A stretch of DNA of 64,000 nt from contig NC_019689.1 in assembly GCF_000317025.1 (NCBI RefSeq), forward strand, positions 124,001-188,000. The letters are read 5' to 3'. A program made the position numbers and the translations under genes. Position 1 is the stretch's first letter. Every line of letters starts with the position of its first letter. Source of the stretch: Pleurocapsa sp. PCC 7327 (lineage in GTDB: Bacteria > Cyanobacteriota > Cyanobacteriia > Cyanobacteriales > Microcystaceae). Shown piece after piece: positions 25,931 to 36,372 of the stretch. The notes under the pieces were generated by a model. It was not told the origin of the DNA. It ran no database searches and worked only from the letters and a program-made list of their open reading frames with translations.

Positions 25931-26641
25931 CTACGATCGCACGATTAAGCGACCGCAACAAAATAATTTGCCAGCTTCTAGGTTTATTATCTCTAGTTCC
26001 ACGTCATCTCCCAAATCGACTTGTAATTGGGTCAGAGCGATCGGGAACAATTTTGGCAGAACGTCCATCTCAATAGGATGAAGGCGCAAAATCTGATGAT
26101 TGACGAGTTCTAAGCCCGCACGAATAGTAGCGGGCTGTTCGTTTCCTAGGGCATCGACAATTGTTCCATTCAAAACAAACTTATCGGCATTGAGGGTAAC
26201 TTTGTGCCAGCTAAGGCGATACTTCTCTAGAATAGTAGTAGGCTGAGGTTGCCCGCTCAGTTCGAGCAACATCGAGAGCAGATCGGTAAAGGCATTTGAT
26301 AAAAGGGAGGATGAGAGGGAGGCATTTAAGTCTGCTTCCTCCAAATGAATTTCCCCGGTAACTTTCACGGGTTCCAATAATTGGAGGGGCTTACCTTTAA
26401 GGACTTGACCGATATTGATGCGAATATTTTCGCCTTCTAGTCGTACTCGACTCAAGCGTAAGCCTTGATAAACGGCACGAGTGCTGTTTAGAAAGACACT
26501 GGGAATATAACCGCTTAAAAGGTGGCGATTGCGTCCCGATATTTGAAACTGAAGGTCTTCGACAGAATCAACTTGCGATCGCAACCATAGCTGCAATGCC
26601 GGAGAAAGAATCTTACTTATAATTTCACTTTTCTGACTCAT
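25931..26641 (-). CDS. DUF2993 domain protein
   Basis: ATG 26641 (MSQKSEIISKILSPALQLWL) is chosen because GAGGATATC precedes it, rather than the longer frame from 26704. The 236-residue protein has the cyanobacterial DUF2993 (LmeA-like) pattern of alternating beta strands: YQGLRLSRVRLEGENIRINI, GEIHLEEADLNASLSSS and QILRLHPIEMDVLP. It ends GKLFCCGRLIVRS. DUF2993 proteins resemble lipid-transfer or envelope proteins, but no role is proven in cyanobacteria. No signal peptide is visible. Confidence 0.8.
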   Translation of the reverse strand: MSQKSEIISKILSPALQLWLRSQVDSVEDLQFQISGRNRHLLSGYIPSVFLNSTRAVYQGLRLSRVRLEGENIRINIGQVLKGKPLQLLEPVKVTGEIHLEEADLNASLSSSLLSNAFTDLLSMLLELSGQPQPTTILEKYRLSWHKVTLNADKFVLNGTIVDALGNEQPATIRAGLELVNHQILRLHPIEMDVLPKLFPIALTQLQVDLGDDVELEIINLEAGKLFCCGRLIVRS

Positions 26642-26771
26642 TGATATCCTCTCGACTGAGGTCAGGTATTTATATGTCTCTTGCTTCTTGTAAGATGTGT
26701 ACAAGATTAATCAAAAATAAAAAATAGGAAAGTTTAATTTTTAGAATCTAGCATTTTAAATTTCCTTACTA

Positions 26772-27530
26772 ATGGCAGAACGAGTACAAAAAATTTTATC
26801 CCAGTGGGGAATCGCCTCGCGTCGCCAAGCAGAACAAATGATTCTCGCCGGACGAGTGCGACTGAATGGAGAGATTGTATCATTAGGTTCCAAAGCCGAT
26901 CCCCATCGAGATCGACTAGAAGTAGACGGCAAAGCGATTCAACCTGCCAATCGCCCCGAACTTATTTATATTCTGCTCAATAAACCCGTCGGTGTTCTAT
27001 CCACTTGCTATGACCCCCAGCATCGACCTACCGTTCTCGACTTACTCGCCGAAGACCTCCGCCAAGGTCGAGGAATTCATCCAGTAGGGAGACTCGATAG
27101 CAATTCGACAGGCGCTTTACTTCTCACCAACGATGGCGATCTGACGCTAAGCTTAACTCATCCCCGCTACCATCTGCCTAAAACCTATCAGGTTTGGATC
27201 GACGGACATCCATCCGAGTCCGTTTTGCAAAAATGGCGGGACGGGATAATGCTGATGGGGAAAAAAACCTTACCCGCACGAGTTGAAGTACTCAAACATC
27301 GCGATCGGCAAACGTTGTTAGAAGTTATTTTGGTAGAAGGAAGAAACCGACAGATTCGCCGGATCGTTCGACAGTTAGGTTTTGAAGTCCTCAAACTCCA
27401 TCGCACTGCTATTGGTTCGATTCAACTCGATCGACCCCAACTGCATAGCGGTCGCTATCGATTTTTAGACGACAATGAAATCCATTTTTTAAAAAATCGC
27501 GTCAATTTAGTAACGGCGACGGACATTTAA
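26772..27530 (+). CDS. rluB: rRNA pseudouridine synthase, RsuA/RluB/RluE family
   Basis: An N-terminal S4 RNA-binding domain ([20 protein letters not shown]) is followed by the catalytic domain. The catalytic Asp is in [20 protein letters not shown], and the motif [11 protein letters not shown] supports the RsuA/RluB branch. Length 252 is normal. It most likely makes a pseudouridine in 23S rRNA (RluB position); the exact site is inferred. The stop is 65 bp before the RodZ-like gene on the same strand. Confidence 0.85.
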   Translation: MAERVQKILSQWGIASRRQAEQMILAGRVRLNGEIVSLGSKADPHRDRLEVDGKAIQPANRPELIYILLNKPVGVLSTCYDPQHRPTVLDLLAEDLRQGRGIHPVGRLDSNSTGALLLTNDGDLTLSLTHPRYHLPKTYQVWIDGHPSESVLQKWRDGIMLMGKKTLPARVEVLKHRDRQTLLEVILVEGRNRQIRRIVRQLGFEVLKLHRTAIGSIQLDRPQLHSGRYRFLDDNEIHFLKNRVNLVTATDI

Positions 27531-27594
27531 TGGCAGGGAGCTTGTTGCCTGCCCGCGTTCTCAAAAGAAGCTGCACCGATTCAGTCATTATGTT

Positions 27595-28392
27595 ATGTTT
27601 GCCAAGTTTAAAAAAAAGTCACCTCCAAAAACGCCCCAGCAAGAACGACAAGAAAAACTTGCAGAAATCGGTTCTCAACTGGCTCAAATTCGGACTGAGA
27701 AAGGGATATCTCTCAAGTTAATCGAGACAAAGACTCAAATTCCAGTTCGTCTGCTGCATGCGATCGAGACGGGCAATTTGAATTCATTGCCCGAACCCGT
27801 TTATATTCGAGGGTTAATCAAGCAATTTGCCGATGCTTTGGGATTGGACGGCACTGAAATCGCTAATACTTTTCCTATCGATTTAAAGCTCGAACGGAGA
27901 AACTCGCGCTTTAGATTGCGCTTGCCCAGTTGGCAATTTCAATTACGCCCTTTTCATCTTTATCTTCTTTACATCTTGTTAGTCGTTTTATCAGTTCGAG
28001 GGATTGCCAACGTTCTCAGACAATCCGCACCAGAAATCGCGATCGCACCTCAACCAGTCGCTCAGCCTTCTCCGACTGCCAAAAACACGCCAAAAGCAAC
28101 CAAAACCGCCCCAGCGCCTAAACAACCTCAGACAAAGCCCGTTGTTGTCGATCTTAAAATCAACGAGTTGAGCTGGCTAGAAATCAGAGCTGACGGCAAG
28201 AGAGTGTTTCAAGGAAATCTCCCAAAAGGAACTCAGCGCACCTGGACGGCTAACCAGCAAATAATAGTCCGTGCTGGCAATGCAGGCGGCGTGCTGGTGA
28301 AGTTTAATGACGAACCCCCCAAACTGCTCGGACAACTCGGACAGGTGCAGACAGTCACTTATCAAGCTAAACCCGCGCCAGCTAGCCGCTAG
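27595..28392 (+). CDS. RodZ-like helix-turn-helix membrane protein (DUF4115)
   Basis: The cytoplasmic N-terminus holds an Xre-type HTH (about 25-100): LAQIRTEKGISLKLIETKTQ, then LPEPVYIRGLIKQFADALGL. One membrane helix lies at about 122-138 (LYLLYILLVVLSVRGIA). A Pro/Lys/Ala linker and a C-terminal beta domain (ELSWLEIRADGKRVFQGNLP) match DUF4115. RodZ links MreB to the cell-wall machinery, so a role in cell shape is likely. Confidence 0.82.
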   Translation: MFAKFKKKSPPKTPQQERQEKLAEIGSQLAQIRTEKGISLKLIETKTQIPVRLLHAIETGNLNSLPEPVYIRGLIKQFADALGLDGTEIANTFPIDLKLERRNSRFRLRLPSWQFQLRPFHLYLLYILLVVLSVRGIANVLRQSAPEIAIAPQPVAQPSPTAKNTPKATKTAPAPKQPQTKPVVVDLKINELSWLEIRADGKRVFQGNLPKGTQRTWTANQQIIVRAGNAGGVLVKFNDEPPKLLGQLGQVQTVTYQAKPAPASR

Positions 28393-28484
28393 TCGCTCTT
28401 GAAAATGAAGGGGGACTGGGAGACATACTTCCGAATTCCAACTTCCGACTTCTAATAATTGGTTACCGATGGAGCGATCTCGGC

Positions 28485-29396
28485 TCAAAGTAGCCTTGGC
28501 AAAACAAATCCCAACGCCAATAATATCCCGCTCACAAAGTGAAGATTGACAGCGAGAAATTTACAAGTTCTAACTATTTCGGGGTTATCGTGATGCTGTT
28601 GGACGTGCCGTACCAATCGATTTGCCAAGGGCAAACTGCCAAAAATTAGTAACGTCGAGACCGGAAAGACTCTCAAGAGGACAAAAAGAACGGTAAATAC
28701 AAAAAGACTTGCCGTTAACCAGGCTAATACCTGAGATCCCCTTGCCGTTCCCATGCGAACGATCGGCGATCGCTTTCCAGCTGCTAGATCGTCCTCAACC
28801 TGGTGAAAATGCGAGCAGAAGAGGATAATCGAAGTACTCAAACCGATGATAGCGGAAGCGGCTAAACCCATAAGGGAGAAGGTTTTCGCTTGGGAATAAT
28901 AAGCGGCTGCGATCGTCAGCGGACCAAAGGTGACAAAGCAAATAATTTCTCCGAGTCCCTGATATCCCAATCGGAAAGGCGGTCCTTGATAGCTGTATCC
29001 CAAAGCGCAACAAAGCAGAACGATTCCTAAAACCATCCAGTCTTGCTGCAACCAAGCAATGGAGATAATGCCCAAAATGCCCAATCCTAGCAAGAGATTG
29101 CTTATCCAGAAGACTAAAGTTTTGTTTCCTGTTAAATTAACGACCGATTCAGCTTTATTTTTATCGATCCCCGTTTCCGAGTCAAAAACATCGTTACTCA
29201 GATTTAACCAGGCAATAATTAAGATGGCTGCTCCTAAAAATGCGAAAAAGATTTCCTGGTGAAAGCGGTTGGTTTCGGCAAATGCTACTGCCGTTCCCAT
29301 CGTAATTGGAATGATGGCAACGCTATACATGGGAGGTTTGATAGCAGCTAGCCATAGCTTCCGACGAGATTTGTCAATGTAACTTGTTGTAGCCAT
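28485..29396 (-). CDS. menA: 2-carboxy-1,4-naphthoquinone phytyltransferase
   Basis: A UbiA-family prenyltransferase of 303 residues. ATG 29396 (MATTSYIDKSRRKLWL) is preferred to the upstream TTG. The first Asp-rich motif is NLSNDVFDSETGIDKNKA and the second region shows FCSHFHQVEDDLAAGKRS. It attaches the phytyl chain in phylloquinone (vitamin K1) synthesis, supplying photosystem I. Divergent menF, 290 bp away, works in the same pathway. Confidence 0.9.
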   Translation of the reverse strand: MATTSYIDKSRRKLWLAAIKPPMYSVAIIPITMGTAVAFAETNRFHQEIFFAFLGAAILIIAWLNLSNDVFDSETGIDKNKAESVVNLTGNKTLVFWISNLLLGLGILGIISIAWLQQDWMVLGIVLLCCALGYSYQGPPFRLGYQGLGEIICFVTFGPLTIAAAYYSQAKTFSLMGLAASAIIGLSTSIILFCSHFHQVEDDLAAGKRSPIVRMGTARGSQVLAWLTASLFVFTVLFVLLRVFPVSTLLIFGSLPLANRLVRHVQQHHDNPEIVRTCKFLAVNLHFVSGILLALGFVLPRLL

Positions 29397-29686
29397 TAGA
29401 CACAATTAAAGACAACGATCCTAAAACTCAGTTATGATTTTGAATTGTGCGTACCGAGGAAAGGAAAATTCGTTCCCTGTCTGAAGTCTGACTGGAGCGC
29501 CTTTCTTAGGTACTATAGTGAAGGACAGTTTGGCGACTCGTCTACCCTCAGAGACTGTAAAGCTTGACTGTCTGGCTCTAGCCGAAGTTCGGGGAGGCAC
29601 CATAGCAGAAAAAACACTACGGTTTAATATTCCAGACATACCATTAATTCTGGTTTGAGAAAAAACAAATTATAAATAAATTTACG
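29397..29686. promoter_or_regulatory. Divergent menA-menF spacer
   Basis: 290 bp between two divergent genes of phylloquinone synthesis, so it should hold both promoters. A minus-strand open frame (29421-29639) exists but has no ribosome site and no recognised family; I do not call it a gene. Confidence 0.5.
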
Positions 29687-31126
29687 ATGTCTGCTGCTGT
29701 CCCAGTCGTCCCTTTTCGTGCTAATCATTTATCTACTAACGAGCGAGAACTACAACAATTTCTCTTAGGTCTTCAAGAGAAATCGCCTAGAAAATACAAA
29801 ACACAAATTGTCAGTTTTTCGCTCCAACTCGATCCTATCGATCCCCTATCTGTTTTAGCGGCGATCGCGCGATCGGATCGCACGCATTTTTATTGGGAAA
29901 ATGCTGCCCGAGAAGAGGCAATTTTAGGGTTTGAAGTTGCTAAGTCTTTTACCATCAATTCGGGCGATCGCTTTGCCAAATCTCAGAAATTTATTGAAGA
30001 GTGCCTGGATCGAACCGTTCGGATCGGAGACCTTTGCTTGCCTGGTTCTGGTCCTTATTTGTTTTGTAGTTTTACTTTCTTCGAGTCTCAGCAAAACGAT
30101 CCTTCTCCTTTCCCCCGCGCGACCGTTATTCTGCCTTCTTATCAGATAGTTAGAAAAAAACAAGATTGCACTTTAGTTATTAATTTAGCGATCGATCGCG
30201 ATGCAGAACTGCAAGACTTATTAAGAGCCATTCAGAATAAAATCAAAGCTTTTATTCAGTCAGCTAACGATCTCGCTCCCAATCGTTCGAGCGATCGAAA
30301 TCAAGTAATTAAGCAAGAAGTAACCTTTCAATCGCTTGAGAATTTTAGATCGTCCGTTGCCCATGCTCTAAAATCCATCCAAGAAAAGCAATTTAGTAAA
30401 ATTGTTTTAGCTCATTCCTTAGATGTTACTTCTGATGCGCCTTTTCAAATCGTAGAATCTTTAAATAATTTACGCCAAATTTATCCAGATTGCTATATTT
30501 TCTCGCTTGCTAACGGAAGGGGACATCATTTTATTGGAGCGAGTCCCGAACGTTTGCTTAGCGTCCGGGATGGAGAATTAATTACTGATGCCTTAGCTGG
30601 ATCGGCACCCAGGGGAAAAAATGTGACTGAAGACGATTGTTTTGCCAAAAAACTTTTGAGGAGTGAAAAAGAAAAACGAGAACACAAAGCCGTTACTGAA
30701 TTTATTACCGAACGTCTTTCCCAACTGGGATTAAAACCTCAGCGCTCGCCGCTTAAGCTGCTTAAATTATCCAATATTCAGCATTTGTGGACACCAATTT
30801 ATGCCAAGCTACCTTCTAATATTCATCCTCTAGAAATTGTCGCTAAACTTCATCCAACTCCAGCGGTTGCAGGCGTTCCTACAGAAATTGCCTGCGAACA
30901 AATTCGCCAATATGAAAGCTTCAATCGCGGTCTTTACGCAGCGCCTATTGGCTGGATAAATTACCAAGGAAATGGAGAATTTATCGTAGGAATTCGTTCG
31001 GCATCGATTGAAAAAAATCGGGCGCGTTTATATGCAGGTGCGGGAATCGTTTCGGGTTCCGATCCCGATAAAGAAATGGCTGAAATTCAACTCAAATTTC
31101 AAGCATTGCTTAAAGCTTTGCTGTAA
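29687..31126 (+). CDS. menF: Isochorismate synthase
   Basis: A chorismate-binding enzyme of 479 residues that converts chorismate to isochorismate, the first step of phylloquinone synthesis. The C-terminal catalytic domain shows KIVLAHSLDV, GASPERLLSVRDGELITDAL, AGSAPRGK, LHPTPAVAGVP and YAAPIGWINYQGNGEFIVGI. The N-terminal 150 residues are divergent, as in other cyanobacterial MenF. Together with divergent menA it gives two steps of the pathway in one place. Confidence 0.92.
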   Translation: MSAAVPVVPFRANHLSTNERELQQFLLGLQEKSPRKYKTQIVSFSLQLDPIDPLSVLAAIARSDRTHFYWENAAREEAILGFEVAKSFTINSGDRFAKSQKFIEECLDRTVRIGDLCLPGSGPYLFCSFTFFESQQNDPSPFPRATVILPSYQIVRKKQDCTLVINLAIDRDAELQDLLRAIQNKIKAFIQSANDLAPNRSSDRNQVIKQEVTFQSLENFRSSVAHALKSIQEKQFSKIVLAHSLDVTSDAPFQIVESLNNLRQIYPDCYIFSLANGRGHHFIGASPERLLSVRDGELITDALAGSAPRGKNVTEDDCFAKKLLRSEKEKREHKAVTEFITERLSQLGLKPQRSPLKLLKLSNIQHLWTPIYAKLPSNIHPLEIVAKLHPTPAVAGVPTEIACEQIRQYESFNRGLYAAPIGWINYQGNGEFIVGIRSASIEKNRARLYAGAGIVSGSDPDKEMAEIQLKFQALLKALL

Positions 31127-31166
31127 GCTCATCCCACTTTTTTCGCCAAAAAGGAAAAGGAGAAAG

Positions 31167-31198
31167 AAAGGGAAAAGATCTATGAAAGCTTTCCCTTT
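31167..31198 (+). terminator. Possible terminator hairpin after menF
   Basis: AAAGGGAAA (31167-31175) pairs with TTTCCCTTT (31190-31198) 41 bp after the menF stop. No extended T-tract follows, so efficiency is doubtful. Confidence 0.4.
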
Positions 31199-31431
31199 AC
31201 CCCAATCCCAATGACCGATGACGGCGGGGCGACTTTCATCCTATCCCGCGCGTGGAATGGGCTTTCCCGCCGCCCCTTCGCGAGAAGAGCGATAGACAAA
31301 TGCGGCTGTACGGTTTGCGTTTTTCTTTGGAATCGGCAATAATAAAAGGTTAAGGAATTTGTACTTTTGTATAGTATAATGAAAATCGACCATAGAAAAC
31401 ACTTTTAAAACGCGAGGCAAAAGAGTAGCTT

Positions 31432-33150
31432 GTGAGTCGGCATCAAGAGTTGTTATCTGACCCAAGTTCGGAAAATGGAATCATAAGGCGTTACGACGCA
31501 GAAGCGATCGCAAAATACTATCGCATCCGACCTTGGCTTTACATCTGGCGTACCCTAACTGTAGTCTGGGTTTTTGGAACTTTTTTCTTCAGTCTTTTGT
31601 GGGATAAATGGACGAATCGAACTGAAAAAAACAAGCAAAAACGCGCTAGCCAACTCCGCCAACTCCTCACCCATCTCGGACCTACCTTTATCAAAGTCGG
31701 ACAAGCTCTCTCCACGCGACCCGACCTAATTCGTAAAGATTTTCTAGACGAACTGATTAAGTTACAAGACCAACTGCCACCTTTTGATAATCAAATCGCC
31801 TTTGCTATTATCGAATCCGAACTGGATTGCTCTGTAGATGAAGCTTATCGAGAAATTTCACCGCATCCAGTTGCAGCGGCAAGTTTGGGTCAAGTTTACC
31901 GTGCCGTTCTCCATACGGGAGAAGAAGTAGCCGTCAAAGTTCAGCGACCCAATCTGCGACCGATGCTTGCTCTCGATCTCTTTCTGATGCGCTGTGCTGC
32001 TCAAAGATTCGGACGCTGGTTGCCGCTTAACTTAGGACACGATCTGACCCTGATTGTCGATGAATTTGGCGCCAAGTTATTTGAAGAAATTGACTATGTA
32101 AACGAAGGGCATAGCGCCGAGAAATTTGCTGCTAATTTCCGCAACGATCCAGAGGTTAAAGTTCCGGCGATCTACTGGCAATACAGCAGCCATCGGGTGT
32201 TGACCCTAGAGTGGATTAACGGCTACAAACTAACCGATACGGAAAAGATTCGCTCAGCAGGCATCGATCCCAACGAAATCGTAAAAATCGGCGTGACTTC
32301 TGGATTGCGCCAACTCTTAGAACACGGTTTCTTCCACGCCGACCCCCATCCGGGTAACTTGTTTGCTACTCCCGACGGTCGCATGGCATATATCGACTTC
32401 GGGATGATGGATCAGTTGGAGGAAGAGGCAAAGGAAACCATTGCCAGTGCAGTCGTCCAACTGATTAACCAAGACTACGAGGCACTCGCAGAGGATTTTG
32501 TCAAATTAGGCTTCCTAACACCCGACACGGACATCAAACCCATTATTCCTGCCTTAGAAAAGGTATGGGGCAATGCAATCGGGCAAAGCGTGGGGAATTT
32601 CAACTTTAAAACCATTACCGATGAGTTTTCAGAGTTGATGTACGATTATCCTTTCCGCGTTCCTGCTAAATTTGCCCTGATTATTCGGTCTTTGATTACC
32701 CAAGAAGGCCTCGCTCTCAGTCTCGATCCTAATTTTAAGATCGTCGAAGTTGCCTATCCTTACGTGGCGCGACGGTTGCTGACGGGAGAATCGCCACAAC
32801 TGCGGCGACGTTTGCTAGAAGTTTTGTTCAAGGATGGGAAATTCCAGTGGCAGCGTCTGGAAAATATGATTGCGATCGCTCGTTCCGATAAGAAATTTGA
32901 CCTATTGCCGACTGCCCAGCTTGGATTGCAATATCTGATCTCAGACGAGGGTCGTTATTTGCGCCGTCAGCTGCTCCTTGCCCTGACAGAAGACGATCGC
33001 CTGCATACCGAAGAAGTACAGCGTCTGTGGGTTTTAATTAAAGACGAACTCAACCCCCAACAGTTATGGCAAGCTGCTTTAAATACCTTCCGAGAACTGT
33101 CTGTTGCAGGTGTGGCAGCATTGGTTCCCACGGTCAGCACTTTAAGGTAA
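31432..33150 (+). CDS. ABC1/UbiB atypical kinase family protein
   Basis: The 572-residue protein starts with GTG (SRHQELLSDPSSENG). Family marks are the KxGQ motif FIKVGQALSTRPDL, an Ala-rich nucleotide loop AAASLGQVYRAVL in place of a Gly-rich loop, the VAVKVQRPN lysine, HADPHPGNLF, and YIDFGMMDQL. These are the UbiB/ABC1 (ADCK) hallmarks. Such kinases support isoprenoid quinone synthesis or lipid homeostasis. In cyanobacteria and plastids several paralogues act in prenyl-lipid metabolism, which fits the nearby men genes. The specific role is inferred. Confidence 0.88.
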   Translation: MSRHQELLSDPSSENGIIRRYDAEAIAKYYRIRPWLYIWRTLTVVWVFGTFFFSLLWDKWTNRTEKNKQKRASQLRQLLTHLGPTFIKVGQALSTRPDLIRKDFLDELIKLQDQLPPFDNQIAFAIIESELDCSVDEAYREISPHPVAAASLGQVYRAVLHTGEEVAVKVQRPNLRPMLALDLFLMRCAAQRFGRWLPLNLGHDLTLIVDEFGAKLFEEIDYVNEGHSAEKFAANFRNDPEVKVPAIYWQYSSHRVLTLEWINGYKLTDTEKIRSAGIDPNEIVKIGVTSGLRQLLEHGFFHADPHPGNLFATPDGRMAYIDFGMMDQLEEEAKETIASAVVQLINQDYEALAEDFVKLGFLTPDTDIKPIIPALEKVWGNAIGQSVGNFNFKTITDEFSELMYDYPFRVPAKFALIIRSLITQEGLALSLDPNFKIVEVAYPYVARRLLTGESPQLRRRLLEVLFKDGKFQWQRLENMIAIARSDKKFDLLPTAQLGLQYLISDEGRYLRRQLLLALTEDDRLHTEEVQRLWVLIKDELNPQQLWQAALNTFRELSVAGVAALVPTVSTLR

Positions 33151-33289
33151 ATTGTCGATTGGTTAGTGGTTATTAATTCTTGGTTAGTAGGCTTTTTTCG
33201 CCAATTAACGACTAACTACTGATTGATGTAGAAAGGCGATGTATAGCCTCTCTACCATTAACTAATAGCAAACAACAAACAAACAACCT

Positions 33290-33661
33290 ATGTACTATTA
33301 TTTGCCAGAACCGCCTTATTTTTTGATATTCGTTGGATTGTTTGCCGGGATTACTTCTGGATTGGCTTTTGAAGCGTCATTAAAACAAATCGTCCAAGAA
33401 TGGTCGAAAACAGGGATGTCTGAAACGCTCAAACAAGCGCAAGGAGTCAAGTTACAATTGCCTTTTTTGGCAATGTCTGTAGGCATTTGCGTGTTTTTAG
33501 CGTCAGGTTTGGAGGTGTTTCTGTTCGATCGCTGGCTTACCTATGCGATCGCGCTTCCCGTGACGATTTTTATTGCCGCTTTAGTATGGATTCAACTTGG
33601 TAAACTCTTAAAACAGTTACAGCAAGGGGGATCGAAGGCGATCGATCTAGATGCTTTTTAA
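33290..33661 (+). CDS. Small membrane protein, unknown function
   Basis: 123 residues with three hydrophobic segments: YFLIFVGLFAGITSGLAF, then LPFLAMSVGICVFLASGLEV, then YAIALPVTIFIAALVWIQLG. It ends with a short charged tail. It resembles conserved cyanobacterial hypothetical proteins but I cannot name a family. It lies 139 bp after the ABC1 kinase gene on the same strand, separated by short spacer repeats. Confidence 0.65.
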   Translation: MYYYLPEPPYFLIFVGLFAGITSGLAFEASLKQIVQEWSKTGMSETLKQAQGVKLQLPFLAMSVGICVFLASGLEVFLFDRWLTYAIALPVTIFIAALVWIQLGKLLKQLQQGGSKAIDLDAF

Positions 33662-33737
33662 GCACTCGGAGAGAGAAATTGCGGATCGTGTTGCCCCTGA
33701 TGCGCACTTATCGAATTAACCTCATCTGGATAAGACA

Positions 33738-33767
33738 AAAGACTGGCATTAAATCCAGTCTTTTTTT
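33738..33767 (+). terminator. Rho-independent terminator
   Basis: AAAGACTGG (33738-33746) pairs with CCAGTCTTT (33755-33763) around an 8-nt loop, followed directly by a T-run to 33767. It lies 76 bp after the small membrane protein gene. Confidence 0.85.
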
Positions 33768-33918
33768 CTAAACGAATAAAAGCTAACAGTTGCTTGCGGT
33801 GAGTTTTTAGGTTTGGGGTGATGCCAATGTCATTTTCTAGTCATTTTTAGTTTTGAGACTGACAGTATAAAGAAGTCACCTTACTCAAGCTTCTCGTGTG
33901 ATTAGATAGGACTAGCCC

Positions 33919-35061
33919 ATGAACTTAGTATTTTCAACTGACGAACTGACGACTTTAGCAGAAGTGCGATCGCTTCCTTGCGTTTCGATCTTTATGCTAA
34001 CTCATCGAATGGATCCCCAAACGCAACAAAATCCAATTCGGTTCAAAAATTTGCTGCGGCAAGCTGAGGAAAAACTGACTGATAGCGGACTGCGGGGGCA
34101 GGATGCCAAAGATTTCCTCGAACCTGCTCAAGAACTCGATGATTATCAGTTTTGGCAGTATCGGAGCGATGAATTGGCAATCTTTGTTTGTGCGGATCGC
34201 TTGCTGTACTATGGCTTACCCTTGAATTTTCCCGAACGGGTAGTAGTAGGCGATCGCTTCTACCTCAAACCCTTGTTACCATTACTTACGGGAGATGGAC
34301 AGTTTTACATTCTGGCACTTAGTCAAAACCAAGTCAGGCTCTTTCAGGGGACGCGCTACAGTGTCGATGAAGTCAAACTAGAAGATCTGCCCACCAGTAT
34401 TGCAGAGGCATTGAAATACGACGATCCCGAAAAGAGCCTTCAGTTCCATACAGGCACTTCTGGTGGTGGAAATGGCGATCGCGCTGCCATGTTTCACGGT
34501 CACGGCGCTGGCGATGAAGCGCAAAAAGATAATTTACTGCGCTACTTCCGTCGAGTGAATCAGGGGTTGCAGGAATTATTGAAAAATCGGCGATCGCCCT
34601 TAATTTTAGCAAGTGTAGATTACCTATTACCCATTTATCAACAAGCGAATACCTATCCTCACTTGCTCGATGTAGGCATCACCGGAAATCCAGAAGAACG
34701 GAAAGCCGAAGAATTACACGCGCAAGCCTGGGAAATCGTACAACCTTACTTCGAGCAGGAACAGCAAAAGGCTAGCGATCGCTATCAAGCTCTCATAGGA
34801 ACGGGGCAAACGGCAAGCACTATACAGGAAGTCGTCCCTGCCACTTATTACCAACGAGTTGAGACTTTATTTGTTCCACTCGGACGACAACAATGAGGAC
34901 GCTTCGATCCAGCCACGGGTAAAGTGCAGTTACATTCCGAACCAGAAACAGACGACGAGGAATTGATGGATTTGGCTGCTTTGCATACGCTGCTTAATGG
35001 CGGTACTGTTTATGCCGTCGAGCCAGAAAAAAGACCTCCAGCAAAAGTCAGAGTAAGTTAG
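33919..35061 (+). pseudogene. baeRF (archaeo-eukaryotic release-factor-like) protein gene with in-frame stop
   Basis: The frame codes 325 residues (MNLVFSTDELTTLAEVRSLP) typical of bacterial eRF1-domain (baeRF) proteins. It then meets TGA at 34894-34896. Translation past the stop continues in the same frame with GRFDPATGKVQLHSEPETDD and DLAALHTLLNGGTVYAVEPE, the expected family C-terminus, where TGG (Trp) would be expected at the stop. The final residues (after about 35045) are not family-like and adjoin the IS5-family copy, so the 3' end was probably lost there. Confidence 0.8.
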
Positions 35062-35091
35062 GTAAAATAAAACCAAATTACAATTCGAGTT

Positions 35092-35898
35092 ATGACTTAC
35101 TCTCAAGTAAAAAATTTAAAACCGACAGAGTTTAAACGGCTTTGTGGAGTATATCCAGAGACGTTTAAAGAGATGGTAAAAGTTCTAGAAGCCGAAAAAG
35201 TCTTACAAAAAAAACAGGACGACCAAATAAATTAAGCGCAGAAGACCAAATCTTAATGACTCTTGAATATTGGCGAGAGTATCGCACCTATTTTCATATC
35301 GGAACTAGCTGGGGAATAAACGAGACAACGGCTTTACGAATCACCAGAAAAGTAGAAGATATTTTAATGAAATCGGGACTTTTCAATCTGCCTGGGAAAA
35401 AAGCTGTTCAACCCCAAAATACAGAAATTGAAATTGTCGTAGTAGATGTAGCAGAACATGAAATAGAAAGACCGAAAAAAACAAAAAGCTTACTACAGTG
35501 GTCGGCAAAAGTGTCACACGATAAAATCGCAAGTTTTAGCTGACGCAAAAACGAGACAAATTCTTTGTATTGCTCATGAGAAGGGAAAAAGTCATGATTT
35601 TAAGATTTGGAAAAATAGTAAAATAGGAATCGAACAACAGATAGAATGTTTGGCTGATAAAGGATATCAAGGAATTCAGAAACTTCATCCCAACAGTAGA
35701 ATTCCCAACAAAAAAAGCGCAATCAACAGTTAAGTCTAGAGCAAAAGAAGTTTAATCGTAAGTTAGCAAGTGAAAGGATTGTAATTGAAAATATTCATCG
35801 CAGTCTAAAAATATTCAGAATTCTTTCAAGTCGATATCGCAACCGAAGAAGACGGTTTGGGTTGAGATTTAATTTGATTGCTGGCATTTATAATTATG
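35092..35898 (+). mobile_element. Decayed IS5-family insertion sequence with frameshifted transposase
   Basis: Joined across frames, the sequence codes an IS5-family DDE transposase. The first frame is 35092-35235. A shift at the A8 run 35207-35214 leads into GRPNKLSAEDQILMTLEYWR. The catalytic parts VVVDVAEHEIER, CLADKGYQGIQKLH and ASERIVIENIHRSLK lie in different frames. Further shifts occur near 35475 and 35715, both in A-rich runs. The first shift could be a programmed -1 shift as in some IS5 subgroups; the others are mutations. A left end lies near 35050; the right inverted repeat is missing, so the element is truncated where mscS sequence begins. Confidence 0.82.
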
Positions 35899-36372
35899 AA
35901 CTTCTTTCCCACTCCAATTATGCGATCGCGTAACACTTTTGCAGGAGGTCTAAAGTACCGGGAGACGCTTCTATTGCAGCGATCTTGCGTTATTGAATGG
36001 GAGGAAGACAGCGTAGCAATTGGCTTCAGCTTGCGAGATATTTTAAGTAACTGCTTTTCTGGTATCATTTTGCTTGCTTCTCGTCCGTTTCGGTTGGGAG
36101 ATCAAATTATTATTAGAGACTTTGAAGGTACGGTGGCGCAAATTCAACTGAGGGCAACGACGATCGAAACCTATGACGGACGCATTGTTTATATTCCTAA
36201 TCAAGAGGTTTTTAGTGCCATTATTACCAACAATACCGCCTGTACGATTCGCCGTAGTTCGGTGACGAGATCGGCATTGGTTATGATGGGGACATTACGA
36301 CTGCTAAACGCATTCTTAAAGAAGCCGTTCTGGAAGTGGCAGGGATTGAAGCCGAACCAAAACCAGAGATTT

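Noticed and set aside
29421..29639. 72-codon minus-strand frame between menA and menF
   Set aside because: No ribosome site, no recognised family, and it fills a divergent promoter region; probably chance.
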